A stretch of 64,000 nucleotides of DNA, taken from positions 428,795 to 492,794 of the forward strand of contig VWZL01001304.1 of assembly GCA_013396915.1 (NCBI GenBank). Direction: 5' to 3'. Positions 12,836 through 27,800 of this stretch are shown piece by piece. The translations under genes and the position numbers were made by a program. Under the pieces are notes generated by a model. It had not been told where the DNA came from. It ran no database searches and saw nothing but the letters and a program-made list of their open reading frames with translations. Position 1 is the first letter of the stretch; each line of letters begins with the position of its first letter. The stretch is from Stercorarius parasiticus. Its lineage: Eukaryota; Chordata; Aves; Charadriiformes; Stercorariidae.

Positions 12836-15800
12836 GTAAGTCAGATAAGTCTTCTATTATACAGTTTTCAAATAGTTTAAGGAAGGGCTTAAATTTAAGA
12901 TATAAGAAATTATTTTATATTTTGTATTTGCAATATAACACTAGTCCTCTTTCTTGGTTCTTATGTCACGTTGCTGGAAAAATCGTCATACACATGATGC
13001 ATTTGTAGACTTTGAGTGTCAGTCATTGACTTACTGGTGTCAATCCATCCTCTAATGATAGTTCAGTTTTCTGTCTGAAAACAAGATTGGCTGTATTTAA
13101 TTTACCTTTAATTTTCAGATTTTAAGGAAATGGTAAAGAATCCCACTTTCTCACTGAGTTGTATTTCTAGCTTGCTTTTACAAAGGGATTAGAAGAGTTC
13201 CCTGTATAAACTTTTGCATTTACCATGGAAGACCAAAGCAGTAAGAGAGTAATGATTTTATTAAAGCTGTTCAGAAATTTCATTTTTTTTTTTAAATAGC
13301 GGTATTCTTAGTTGCATCAGTGATGTAGAAGAAAAACATAATTTTTACAACAACATTAAGGTTAATGTAGTAATGTAAGAATAATAACAGTAGAAGCAAC
13401 TAGGGTAAATTAAAGTAACGTTGGTCTCAAAATCTGAACTTCTGTGTTGTGCTTCAGAGTACAAGAAAGGTACAAAGTCTAGATATGCTTTATGAGGAGT
13501 GTGCTGTGTAGGCACCCTGTGAAGGTTTCTGGCTCTAGGAAAAGGGCAGAACAAGATCCTGTGAAATAAGTTTTGATACCCATTTCAGTGGGTTGTCTTT
13601 TCAAACAAAATCTTGTAAACCATTTTTTCCTTTCCAGTAGGTCTGTTTGTGATAAGCTAAAGTTAAAAGAGCCTTATGTAACCTACAGACTTTTAATGTT
13701 TTGGGCTCACACTTTAATTAAGACATTAAAAGAAAATTCTTTTTTAAAAAAACAAACTAAAAAAATCCACAGACTGTATATGAAGGTTATCTGCCTCTAT
13801 TTTACATTTTAATCCCTATTACTGTTATTGTTATTTTTGGTTCATGTCCAAGGCACATTAAAGCACTGTATCCCCCTGAACATAATTAGATTAATGTTTC
13901 ATGTTTGTAGGACACCTTCTTAGACTTTTTAGTAGCTCTACTACTAAGTTTCAGTGTCGTCTTCTGTTTCCTGACACCTTTCATTAGTGACCCCTGCAGT
14001 CAGATTCCCTCTGTGTGTTAATTAAATAGTTAACATTCACTAGTGTGCCATGATATCATTTATTTACGTGGTTATAAGGCTAAGGGAGTTTAAAAAAAAC
14101 ATAATTGTGAAATCCACATGTTCTGATAAAACAGTCCATTTATGTCATGTAGCTTTAAATTCCCAGCATGAGAACTACTGTTCTGGAACCTCATCCCTTC
14201 ATAAGGCTGAAGCAAACATTTGCTGGAACTAAGTATTGTATACGTAAGAGTAGTCTAAGCTTGCCTCTAAGGCCCTGTGACCTTTTCCGTTTTGCTCTGA
14301 GCATTTCTGTAGTAGCTGCCACCTTTGCCTTTTTGGGTTCTGGTATTATTTTACTGTTTGGACAAAATCCTTGCTGAGTACTAGCATATAATCATCAAAC
14401 TCGATTCATTTGGGATTAATTATGTACAGTTAGTTATAGAGAATTGTACATTGACCCTACCTCACTTTATCATGTCTCATGGCTTTCAGTTTATTCCTTC
14501 ATATTCTTCAAACATTTTTGAATCTCTCTCCTTGTATTTGAGACTGTATTCAAAAAGGAATAACATTCTGTGTGCAAAGTGTGCATAGTATTAGATGTAG
14601 CTGTTGCATTCTCTTAGCCAATTTCAAGACCAAAGTTCATTAAGTTCCAAATTAAAGGAAGAAAATCAGGTATGAGAAAATTTCACACATGGTTCTGTTC
14701 TATATCTCAAACCCAGGACACCCGCACATGGAGTTTAGCAGCCTTCTGTATTCTCTCTCTTTCTCCAGATAAGAACAAGTGCATCACCACAAGGCATCGT
14801 AGCTGTGCTTTTGTAAATACTCCATCACCCTGTATTAACAAAGCTATTCATCACATTCAAGAGTTAGAATTAAAGGTGGAGAAATGCTTTGAACAGGTAC
14901 ATTTATGGTTAAAAATGACCAAGTGCTTTTTATCTTTATAGGAACAAGTATATTTTTAAATGGGATTATTATGTTGATTTTTATAAAAATGTAACTTCAT
15001 GTTGTATGTACTCTCCAAAATAGTGCCCAGCAGGTTCATTTACTGGTCATGGTGTGTTTTTCATCCACCTAACAGTTTTTGCAAGTGAAATGATGTTATT
15101 AAAATCAATATACCATAATATCATACCATAATATCAATATATCATAAAGATTAGTAAATTCATATATGAAGATTCAGATGCATACACAGTCAAGTTGCTT
15201 CAATCATATCATCTGCAAAACAGTTCTTGATGCTAGTCTTGAGTAGATAGTAAAACTCAGCTGTGTGCCGTTTTTTGTCATTTACAGTAAGCAATGTTTT
15301 TTCCTGAATACTTAACAGTTCCTTGATTAAAAAATTTCTTTGCTCTCATATTGAGAGACATGAATCTGAAAATGTTATGGTTCTTTCTCTAGCAGTACAT
15401 GATGTTTTCCTAGCCTATATAGATTTTGTGTGAATAGAAACAAGAATAAAGGGAAGCTAAAAACACGGGTAGGTAAATGAAGAATGAATGCAGTATATAC
15501 CATTTTAAAGTATAGTAAAATCTTCCCATTAACTTATTTGAGAACATGATTAATATCATTTAAATAATTCAATTTTGCTGGAGAAGTGTTTTCCAAATGT
15601 TAATAATTTTTGCATATGTCTGCACTGCAGTAAGAAGATCTGATTGCTGCATGCACAGACAAGTTATATTTAAATAATTTATCTCCAGTACCGACAATAA
15701 TGTCATCATAGCAGAACATCAGGAAAACTGTCTTAGATTAGTATTCCACAAACGCTGTTAAATACTCTGCAGGGAGGTTTCTGCAACTGCAGCATAGATA

Positions 15801-18800
15801 CTAGAAGAATTCAAGGTGCATGAACTACTGTGATATCTTGATTTACAGTATAGACATTAATTTGATAGGAAATTTTATATTGCGTCATTCACCTTTATTT
15901 AAAATAATGTAAAAATATTGAAATTATTTTAATGTCATGATTTTGTTATCAATATACAAGAATAGATAATCATGGATAAGCATTGACACGTCCAGATGTG
16001 TATTCATTTTAATGTTAGCTCATTAATGCTCTTAGAAATCAAAATTAGGCATATATACTGAAATGGTTATACTACAAATACAGGGAGTTTGGATTTTACT
16101 TGTCTATATAGTAACTTATTTAAACCTCTGCTCGTAAGTTAAATGTTACCAGCAATGTGTCCAGTTGACATGGAAACCTTATATCCATACTGTTAAATTC
16201 TTACCCTCCAAACCAGGATAGACATTATGCGCACTGCTTTTGAGGAATGGCCCTTGACCCTTTCCAGTTCCTAAACGGTGCTTGGAAACAGTCTGGGAAT
16301 GGTTTGTGAATGTGGTAATGTCCCTTACTGCGGGCTATACCCGTAAGATTTAGTAACAGTTTAATGGTGGAAGTGATAAAGTTGCTGGGGCCAGAAAACT
16401 TTGTTGGCAGTGTTTAATTTACTGTTGTAGACATAGTCCTAATGAAGAAAAAGCAGGTGACATTCAGACAGAATTTCTGTTGTAGTTTAGTGATTAAAAA
16501 CAAAGTACAGAGGTTAAGATGGAAAATAGAATTAACAATATTAAGGGATTTTAAAAAAACATTCTACAACATTGAGTAATGCATAACATGTATGTACAAA
16601 AGCTGTGTTTTATTACCAACCATTTGGAGATGCACAGTTTTTAGAAACTGTGCTTTGTAATTATCTTAAAAGGTTGGAAAGCATTCATCTGTATGTACAC
16701 TAATTAGATCTTCTTATGATACTATATTCAGTGGTCTGTTATGCTTTTTGTTAGGAAACAGAAGTGTATAATGTCTGAGATGTCTAATGGAGTTTTATGT
16801 TTTGCTTTTGCAGTATGGTTATGTGTTTAAGGAGGAGAAAACACCACGGTAAGAATCATATATACAAAATCATACAAAATAATGCACGTCTTTTAATGTT
16901 AGGTAATTATTTGATGAGATACAAGTCTGGTTATAAAGTCTGCTCTGGGAACTGTAGAGTTTGCTAAGTTCTTCTGTAACACAGAATGCATCTAAAATAA
17001 GCATTCTCAGTGTCTGTAGGATCTAGTTACTTCAGAAGACCAAAAGTGTTTGTGGAGAATTTCTCATACCTTCCCTACTCAGTGTTTAATTTTCAAAGAT
17101 TCAAGGTGATCATAGGTCACAGGACTCACCTAAGCAGTGAATTTCTGTTGATAACAGTTGTTCAGTTATTGATACTTCTGAAATTGTGCCAATTGGGCCA
17201 GTTATCTCAGGTACCTAAATATGAGTAAGGATCCTTATTTTAAGCTCTCGTTGCATTAGCTTTTGGGTTGGAACATGATGTATAAGCATTCTGAATGTTT
17301 CTGCGTACTTACTCTGATCTTTGTGAAGTTCTCTAAATATTGTGTACAATTTTCTGAATTCGCATAGAGGGTCGAATTTACTCTCATTTCAACTTGGCTG
17401 GGCACAGGGAGAGAACAAGTAATTAAAAAAGGGAGTAGGAAAAATGTTTGAATGAAATGGCCATTTCTTCATCACACGGTGTAGTAAGATGGGGAAAAAA
17501 ACAAGATTTTTTTCATTTTTTTTTCTTTCCTGGTTTTCCTATACTGCATACTGTTAAGATTCTTACTAAATGTATGATTTTTTTGTTTTCAGTGTAGTTT
17601 TCCAGCTACTTATGTTTAGTTCAAAAAACTTCTGTGTGTTTGAGTGACAAAATTGCCTTGAATCACACTACAGTGTTTGCAACTATGTATGTTTCAAGTC
17701 AGAGGACAAAGAGAGCATGCTTGTTAAAATGAAACTAGAACATAATTCCTGAATTAAAAATAAAAAGTTGAAGAATTGTCTTTTTCTAGATATGTTTGGA
17801 CTGGGGATATCTAGAATATATACAGAGTTACTAAAGGTTATAAATTTAAAATGTAATTTTAAAAATGTGAATTTAAAATGTAATTTTAAAACATAAAACT
17901 CATGCAGGTTTTTCCTAAATTTTACATACTGGCTGCATGTATTTTGAAACACACTAAAGAACTCAGACTTTTCCTAACCTAGGATACAATACAAGTGTCT
18001 TTCAAAGGCAAGTACTCAGAAGGTATGCAAAGTAAGTCCGAATGTGTGACTAAATTGTATTATTCATGATGCAGGCTACTTTATGATGTAGTTCTAGTTA
18101 AAAAGATGAAAACTGAAGAGGAGAATGTATCTCATGCACTGAGCTTGTTGTCCTGGCTGTTTTGCTCAACAAACTCTGTATTTCCCTGTGTATTTTTACT
18201 TCATGTCAGATACACATATTGAGTTATTTTGTGTTTACCTATTTATCCAACTCCTGTTTATGAAACTCCTGCTTCTGTATCTAATTTGATATCTCTTCCA
18301 ACACCAGGTCCTAGTTTTCCTGTCCAATGTCTTACTATTTTCCATTACTGCACAGAATTTTTTGTTCTATTCCCTGTAATTTAGATGTATTTTCTGTTGA
18401 TCTAACAAGGCTTCAGAAGTATTTCTTTTGGTCTGTTTTTGGCATAGGCTTTTTGTCTGTTATTTCTTCATGGAAAAGGAACTTGTTTGTGGAGTTCTTT
18501 CAAATACGTGCATTCACATTATGCGTGTATGTGCAATGTATCGCTGTGACTGCAGATTTCGTTTCATCTTAGCTGCATATGAAGAACCTGTATGTACTCT
18601 TCAAGCAGCACGTGTGGGTATAAGTGGAGGGTGGTTATCCTTCCTCCCCTTTCTCAACTCCAGTAGGCTAATGAGCCTCCTAAGTTCATATGCAGGCTAT
18701 GATTTGCTTGGGTTCTTCTTTGACTACTCATGTTACTTCTTTCACCTTCTCACTTTGTCCTAATCTCATTTTAACAAAGCCCTTCTCATCTCTACTTTTG

Positions 18801-21800
18801 AGTCTCACAGATTTCAAAAGCTTTTCTGCTGGAAATTGATTAAGCCTTGTGCCTTGATCTTTTTTCTTTTCTATCTCTCAAAAATCTTTTTTCTTCATTG
18901 TTGACCCTCAAGTGGTGACTTCCTTTGAACTGATAAAACTGAAACTACATCTGGCCTGCAGTGGCAATGTATCTGTGTCTGCACAGATACAGCACTAAAT
19001 GCTTCTGCCACTTAGAAGAGTCTGGAAAGTATAGCATGTATTGCTCCTGTATATTCAGAACTCGGAAAGAGTAACTGCTTTTCAGCAACAGTTTCTTTTT
19101 GGCATGTTCTTGGGTACGAGGACAAAAAATGAAGATCTGTGTATGTACAAGATGTAAAGAAATCTGTTTCTTGTATTTCTTTAAAGAAATATGAGAAAAG
19201 CACTTATATTGGAATTGTACAGTTAATAATTCTTCTGTATGACTTGCAGTGCTTTTTAGTCATTATTCCATTTAACTCGCCAGCATTTATATGTGTAAGA
19301 TGCAATAAAAGAAATTTTGACTTCGTTAAAGTAATATTTACTTAATAATGCTAATTTAAATTCAGCCTAAAATTTTTTAGTGACAGTGGTTTTCATCTAC
19401 AGGATAACAAAACAGGTCACTGCTGAATCTATTAAAGAGATCTGGTTATCATTATCCACTAAGTTGGATTTTAAAGAAGCTGATGTATCTTGTGAAGGTA
19501 AAAATATTTCATAATTATCCAGTCTGAGTGGTAGAAGTTACTTATCCTCATTTAATATATGCTTTGCATTTGCAATGATAGTTGCTTGTTGCCTGCTTTG
19601 TGTCTTATGTAAATGAAATGGGTATCCTTTGAAATCTGTGTGTGTGTCATCTGATAAGCTGAAAGACACATACATTTTAAATGTTATATTAAGTACTATT
19701 TAATCATCTTGTTTGCAAGAAGATAATTTACATTTCTGTATTTAGATTCATACTGTATTTTAACCCATCTAGGATTTGAACCAGCTGAACTACTTAGGTT
19801 GGTTGTTGGAAATTCTAGGGGGTTTTTTATTTATTTTCTGTAAAACAAATAACTGCATTGCTGTTACAGGGTATTCATAATGTACTCCCAACATACAGTT
19901 CTGTTTTTTACAGTTTGCATCTTTATTCAGATTATATATTTTTGAATTAAATTTTAAATATTAAAGAGAATGTGTGCAGTTTTTTTAAGACAGTGTGCAA
20001 CTTTTTAAGTACTTTTTAAGTACTTGGATTCTATAGCATATATACTTCCCATTTTTTATAGATCAGGACTATAGATGATGACCTCAAAGGATCTTTTATG
20101 GAACAAATAACTGAGGCAATTTTGATAGCCACATTTCCCAGTATGAAATGATGATTTGTGTGTAACAAAAATAGAACAGTGCTGTTGAGATGTTACACTA
20201 AATATTCTTAGAACTCCAAAGACTTTAATGAAGTCATTGATACTTTCCTAGGAAAATAAAATGAAATAAGTATTCTTTTAAAAATTTAGATGATGAGGAA
20301 CTTGTACTATTATATGGACCATTACTTACTCAAGCAATGAGGCAAAGACGAAAATTTTGTACCATCTATATTAATACACTTTTGTTGCCCTCTGCATTGG
20401 AAATAATCTGAGGGAAAATGCTGTTGAACGTGAAAGTTGTGTTTGTAACCAGTTGTGCTTGCCTTGATACATGTGAAGAGGCTAGCTTTATATTGAGAAA
20501 GAAGCTGGAATGAAGAGTGTGTGTTTAAGCTTTCCTAAGAAATACTTATAACGTATTTTTAAAGGCAGAATTGTAATCAATTGTGCTTACTGTGATCCAT
20601 GTGAACAGGCCAACTTTATGTTGAGAATGAAGTTTGAATAAAAAGCATATCATTAAGCTTTCATAAAAATATTTTTTAATGTATTTTTAAAGATGGCAAG
20701 ACATTAACCTTGAAGCAGGAAACAGAAGCTTTGCTATTGGAAGTTACTGAGCTAATTAAGCGGCTGGAGGCTGATCGAGAGGAAGCAGAAAAAGCTTTGG
20801 AGTTGGAGAAACAGCGAGGGAAAAAGCTTGGCATGAAAATCGATTGTATGTCACTTTGGAGGCTACAGCAGCTTCCTGCAGCTGTTCAAAAAGGTATTGG
20901 TATTGAAACTAAGAATATTTGTTATTTTTCAGTCATCTCATTACCAAGAACAAGAATTATGATATGACTATAGATGTGTTTACTGTAATAGGAGTACGGT
21001 GTTTACTCCTCTGAATTTGGTATATGGAAAGTACCATGGAATGTTCAGCATTGTTTGAGAAATAGCATAAGAGTAGACAAGACACTCTTAAGATGATAAC
21101 AAATACTCAGTTTGGGCCAAGAATGAGAAGACGAAACAGAATTATAAAACAATTCATTTGAGTTAAACCATAGATTAAACCACAAAAAAAAATAGTTTTG
21201 AGAAAAATTAAAAAGTGATAAACTTGAATAAAGTACTTAACGTATTTAGTAAGAATTGTTTGACGTAACCATTGATAGATTTACTTGAAATCCAAGATTC
21301 TAAGGATGGTTGCTATTACCTTATGTGATGAACTGGCATCTACACAATAGAATTAAAGAAATAAAGAAAAAAGGAAAGCAGCTACATAGCAGCTGTTTGC
21401 TGTTTGTCTTCTGGCTCACAGTCAGAAGCAGGTACCGTCTGAACCTAGACTTATAGAAAAGTTGCATAATTTGTAACAGTATGTTCTCAAATGTACAATC
21501 ACAGTTGGTACTCTAGTGCATATTCTAGTGCAGATCATCCTGAGGTCTTTGACAAATACTTCCCAATCCAGAGTGTGGTGACAATGCAAGAGTCTTCCAT
21601 AACTGTGTTTACTGATGGGTAGATACTGAGTGGCAACTAGTGTGTAATGGAGGCAAGCCAGGAGTCATTTAGTCACAAATGCTTTTTCTCTCTCTCTCCC
21701 ACCCCCCCCTCCCCCCTTAGAAAGGCAAAATGTCTGATAGTGCACATCCCTAACAATATATGAGAACAATCTATGTTTGTTTGTTTCTTTGTTTATTTTA

Positions 21801-24800
21801 GCCAATAGCTAACTCTTGACTTGGAAACTAGAAACCTGTGTTATGGTTTTACCAGTTTGCAGAGATTACTTTCCTTAAAAGCAGTTGCTTCTGAAGAACA
21901 ATTTATGATACCCTGAAAACAGAGGAGGAGATTGAATAAAGAATGAGAATTAAAATTCAATGATAGCTTAGAAACTGCTTTCAGGAGAAAATCCTGTGGC
22001 AATGGAAAGGTCAATTTTACAGAAGCAAAGAACTGCACGAAGAGAAGGTTGATAATGTAGTCATAGAATCGTTTGGGTTGGAAGGGACCTTTAAAGGTCA
22101 TCTAGTCCAACCCCCCTGCACGAAGCAGGGACATCTTTAACTAGATCAGGTTGCTCAGACCCCCATCCAACCTGACTTTGAATGTTTCCAGGGATGGGGC
22201 ATCTACCAGCTCTCTGGGCAACCTGTTCCAGTATCTCACCACCCTCACTGTAAAAAATTTCTTCCTTATATCTAGTCTGAATCTACCCTCTTTTAGTTTA
22301 AAACCATTATCCCTTGTCCTATTGCAACAGGTCCTACCAAAAAGTCTGTCTCCATCTTTCTTCTTCATTATTCAGCACAGTAGTTCAGGATTTGAGCTGC
22401 AGAGATGCTACTTTGTACTTTTTGATGTACTTACCTACAGTGGTGCAGCTGTAAATCATTTTTGTGTGTTGCTACACATTCCTGTCACTTTTACTTTACT
22501 GTTTAGCATTCTCTATAAATATCAAAAGTTTGGAATAGTGGAAAAGTTTGGAGTAGTGAAAATTAACACATTTTCAATTCTGGTAATATATGCAAGGATA
22601 CGGTATGTTTTAAGAGAAAAGCAAAATAAACTAGCATGAAGTTTGGCTGTGAATATTAACCACCTCTTCTCCCTTGATTTATCAGTGGGCTATGTCAGTA
22701 TGATGTTATGTCCTTAGAGTAAATTTGTAATTTTCAGGATTATGACTTTTCATATTATTATCTATAAGACAAAAATTATGCTAAAATGGAATTGAGGATA
22801 AAGGGGAAAGACTCTCAGGGATGTTATAATTATCCCTAATCCAAGTATTACAAACCCAGGAGATTCTTAATTAAGAGTTTGCATGACCCATTCAGAGTAG
22901 ACACTGAATCCTGTTATTTCTTTAGACTTCCCCTGGTTTCCATTAGTGCTAGCTCCCACTGCATCTCTGTCCTGTAGCACACTCAGGTAATTGCAGTGAC
23001 ATAACCTATCTTCAGAAATTACCTTCTCTGAAATATAAAAAAAAATCCAATGTAAAACATTTGATTTATCTCAATGTTAGGTATCACTTTGTGTGATGTA
23101 TAAAAGCCATTTATTCATACAACGTCTCTTTAATTTTTAGTAGCAATGAAATAATAATTTTGTAAATTTGTGATTTGTGTCTTGTTAACCCAGCAAAATT
23201 GTGATGACTGTTAAGGGATTGCACTGAATATTCCACAGCTACTTCTCAGAGCTAGAGAGCCTTTTTTTTTCTCAATAAAATGTGCTTCTCTCTCTCCAAT
23301 TTATGGCAGTCTTTTCTGCTCTTGAGACGTTTTCTGATTTTTTTCTTAGCTGACATCTTACTTTACTTTTCCTAGTTTCATACCAATAATTTTTCCATAT
23401 AGAACATCAGCTGCTGCAGGACACCATCTCTAATAAGCTTTTTTTTTTTTCTGAGAAAAATAAAATATATGTTGTCATTCAGCAACCAGTGGTCTAGTCA
23501 CATATTTTCTTGTAAAGACCCATAGGAAATGTATGCCAAAGTCAGAAGAGTAAATGCAGCAAACTGAACTAAGACTGACGTACTTCTGTGTGGCAACATG
23601 AATATGTTTCGTTTGTTGGCTTTGAGCTTGTATCTTTAGTTTAATTTTCTTGAACCCACATCTACTTCAGGAAGTGTCCCTGAACTGAAAATAGTTGGCA
23701 TATTAAGAGGATGTGGGATTTATACTTGCCCTGTTCTTCCTCTGCATCCACATATGTCTGTTGCTGGAGACTGGGAAGCTCAGTAGAGCTGTTATTGTGT
23801 TATAATACCCTCCTCTAGATATGCCTTAAGGCTAGATGTTTTATTTTCCTTCATAAAAACAAAACTACCCCTCACTGTGAAAATTTGCTTGAATTACATA
23901 CTAGTATTATTAAGTGTGAGTTTAAAAACAGTTCCACTGCTAACGCAATATTTGGTGATGTCTTTTGTAACCAATATCCTATTTTGTCCTTCAAAGTAGT
24001 TTACAGCAAAATTTTGCAAGTCTTAGTATTATGACAACATATTTCCTAATCTCACTAAGTATTAATGGTGTCACTCAAATTTTGTTATGCTAATTATCTT
24101 TTTAAAAGAATATGACATCTGTGTTCAAGATACGTTGGAGCTACAATGGCATTTTGATTGTAAAAGTCATCAGCTGCGACAGTTACAAAACCAAGTACTT
24201 CAGACAGAAACAGTCAACAGAAAGATTCAGGAGGATATAGACTTCATGAAGAAACACAGCCCTCTGCTGGAAGAAAAGCTGATTCTAGAGGATGAAGCTG
24301 TGAAGGAAGTGTTGCTGGCTTATGAAAAGGTAAATGCAGACAATACGAAGATGTTTCTTTTAGAATCTTTCCACTCCATAGGTGCATACGGTTTTAGAGA
24401 ATAGAAGTCTTTTGGAAGTACCAAAGTCTGATTTAAATTTTGAACACAAAGACTGTGAATTGTGTGCCCAGACCATTACATAGAGGCACTCAGTGCAGAC
24501 AGGATCCAGGGAGGATAATGCTGTTGGCCTTTAATAAATGTCTCTTAAGCATATATGGAATGTAATTCTAACTTTTAAAGTTGATTTCACATGGGATTTT
24601 TCATGGGAAAGGTAGAAGGGACATGTCTGTTATAGGTATAGATTCTTTTCAGATTTCTCATAGACATCAGCATTTGTTCCAGAACATGGAGATGTTAGAA
24701 GCTGTTACAAAAATGTTTTTAAGATTTAATTATTTTTAAGTGCTGATGTACATTTTTTCCTAATTTATTTGTTGATAGTATTTATTGATAATAATAATGA

Positions 24801-27800
24801 TAATAATTCATTATTTGTTGATAATAAATGCCTAATGTGGCTAATGTCAGTCTGAATAATATAAGTGTAGCAAATTTGTAGGTAGCTTAAAATTGATGTC
24901 TAAAAAGGAAGGGATACTGCGTTACTTCAAATACAGATTTTAGTACGGTATTATGTTTTCTATTTTTCTATATATTTTCTATAGTAATTTTTAAATACAA
25001 ATCTAGAGATTAATCTCTTTTTCAAGGCACTTACAGTCTAAAAAGGGCCTTTTGTTTGTAGGTGATTCTTAATATTGTTTATTTCAATTTATTTTATTTT
25101 GAACTTTGAGGACTCAACGGTCATGTCAAAATACTTCTAAAATTAAAAAGTTAATTGCCTATTACACAAATAATATGGGAATTATCGTGAATTGGTTCTG
25201 ATCTATGAAATTGCTTCTTTTCAGAGGTTTTCTTTTCTTTCTTTCCAAAAAGGGACACTACATATCATAAGAAGATAGATCTGATGTTACTGTAACTTAT
25301 TTATACATTTCATTTCAACAAAATGTCTAATTGTCAAGTTATTTCTGACTTTTATTGTGCTCTAATTAATATGCTGGTTTTCACTCAGGTTTGTTTTTTC
25401 CTCCCATGGCCTTAAAAAAGCAGCTGATACTTAATTTTTGTTGCAATTAAAACAGTTATTTAATTTTGAATCTCTAGCTTTTAATACCCAAAGAACAAGT
25501 TTTAGCTGGGAAATGCTGGATTATAATAAACATCTTATATCATGTTATTTGTTTATATTTGTAATATTTTAAAAAGCAGAGACAGTAGACGTGCATATCT
25601 CTATTTGAGAGTTGTTATGAACTGAGTGTCCCAATACTACTTAGAGCATTGAAAATTGTGTTCATTGTCTGCATTGTCTCAGGCCCCTCTTTTACATAGG
25701 TGGCTGCTGGGCTTGCACATCCTCTAGATGTTTAAGTAATGATTCTGTCAGATTACTGAGTGAAACCTCAGGGGCTTCTTTCAACATTATTTCTTTCTTT
25801 CTGCTCCAGAGGTCACTATCTTCCCATGGAAGTAGCCACCTTTTCACAGAAACTTCAAAGTTTTGTAACAGAATAAAAGCCCTCTTGCTAACATTTATGT
25901 CATGAAATTTTACAACACACATTCTGTTATCTTTCGCTAGGTTTGTATCTCTTGCAGACCATGCAGAATTTGTTGCTAAGTTGTATGACATCACAAAGTA
26001 CTACTTCAACTTTAAACTGCAAAGAATCAGTCAGATTTTGAAATAATTTTTTAGTTTAAACATTACGTATGATTTTTATATAACATCTTTCAGAAAACTT
26101 GTTTTATTTTCTTAGGCATCAAAAATATACAGTGATATTTGTTGTGAACTCATGGAAATCCGAAAGGCAATGAAAAGAATTGATAAAGAATCTGAAAAGA
26201 AGATAAAAACTATGTACGAGAAAATTAAATGTGCTGAGATGCTACTGAGTCAATACAAGTAAGAGCTATTCAATATGGCATTATAATGTCTTGTTAGTTT
26301 TAATAGTGACAATCAAACTATTGAAAATTTGCTTTTAGGAATCATTTTAAATTCTGATTTTTGCAAAATTTAAATTAATAGTATTATTATATAAGTGTTT
26401 GTCTTGTTTGTCTTAGCTTGCATTAGCAGAATAAGGAAGGGGTGATGTCCAGAAATAATACCCAAATTGTAAGTTCCATAAATTGACTCCGAAAGCATGC
26501 CATTTTTGCCTTATTTTACTTGCTTATGAATTTTTAATCCCTTTGACAGAACTTTTTGATGTCATTCTTATTGACTGCACAAATTACTTGCATTGAACAT
26601 CAGCACTTATAGTAGTACCACAGTTATAATTATAACTTAATTTTGAATTAATTTTGAACTTGCATATTAACCAGAACAACTCTAGCCAACAGCACATACT
26701 TTTGAACTTATTAAAATATCTTATCTTTCTTCTGTTTAGCAAACAAACAAAATTACTATAACTTTATTGGATTGCAAGGTAGCTGCTGTATGGCAGTGAC
26801 TTATGTTGCAGTTTCCTCACAGTAACCTCTTGTCAGGTTATTAACCCCTGAATTACCAATTAGAGCTATAGTAACAGTAGGACATCACTAATGGCCAGTC
26901 ACTGACAAGTAATCTCTCCTTTCTGTTGCTGAACATACAGACAAAGAGTCAGCACCAAGAGTAACTATGACAAAGAATAAGAATGCCAAGTACTTTCATG
27001 GTTGGTAGGAGTTTGCACTCAACTGCTGCATATGCCTATGGCTAGTTGCCAGGTTTTATTTGGCAAAGTAGCAAGTGACATAGTGACTCTTTTTCACTTG
27101 AGATGAGGAAAGCTTAGAGGCCTAATTGAAAGACACCACTAAATTTTCAAGATAACCTTACTGGCAGTGACAGATGTTTCCGTACCACGGCCGTGTGACA
27201 GTAAAGGTGCCTTAAAGAGATGGGCCATTTGTGTCTGCTAGATAACTGGATGATTCTAGAATGCTGTGACAGTCTTTCCCTATGCTTCTAAATATGACTG
27301 TGACCTACAAGAGCTACTCTTCACACCAGCACAGATGTAATATATGTAAGAGCTGTTATTCACTTCTGCTCAGTGAAAGCCTATTTGCCAAAGGTAATTC
27401 TCATCTCTATGTATCTAAGAATCTTATGCCACGTGTCAACCCATCTTTGTCAAGAAAACAAGAAACTCTAGAAATTATTACTAGCAGAAATAAACTTTGT
27501 GATTTTGCATGTTTGCAGGCCAGCAGCACACTGACAGACTTTCTAAAAAGATGGAAAGTAAGTAGTTATGAATAGCTTATTGTTGTGGTCTAACTCCAGT
27601 AGGCAGCTGAGCCCCACACAGCTGCTCACTCACTCCCTCTGAGCAGGATGGGGTGGAGAATCAGAAGGGTAAAAGTGAGAAAACCTGTGGGTTGAGATAA
27701 GGATAGTTTAATAGGTAAAGTAAAAGCTGCACATACAAGCAAAGCAACGTAAGGAATTAATTCACTACTTCCCATCAGCAGGCAGGTGTTCAGCCATCTC

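Larger units (their letters stand above)
20894..24108 (+). other. CCDC178: CCDC178 intron 5
   Basis: It contains a reverse CR1 copy (22061-22365) and a long pyrimidine/C-rich tract at 21683-21718 followed by TTAG. Nothing else recognised. Confidence 0.75.

Noticed and set aside
15109..15146. Possible short spaced repeats
   Set aside because: Short AT-rich tandem units without spacers; nothing like a CRISPR array in a vertebrate genome.
21683..21720. Very strong-looking splice acceptor
   Set aside because: No open frame of the right phase and no donor downstream; it looks like simple pyrimidine sequence.
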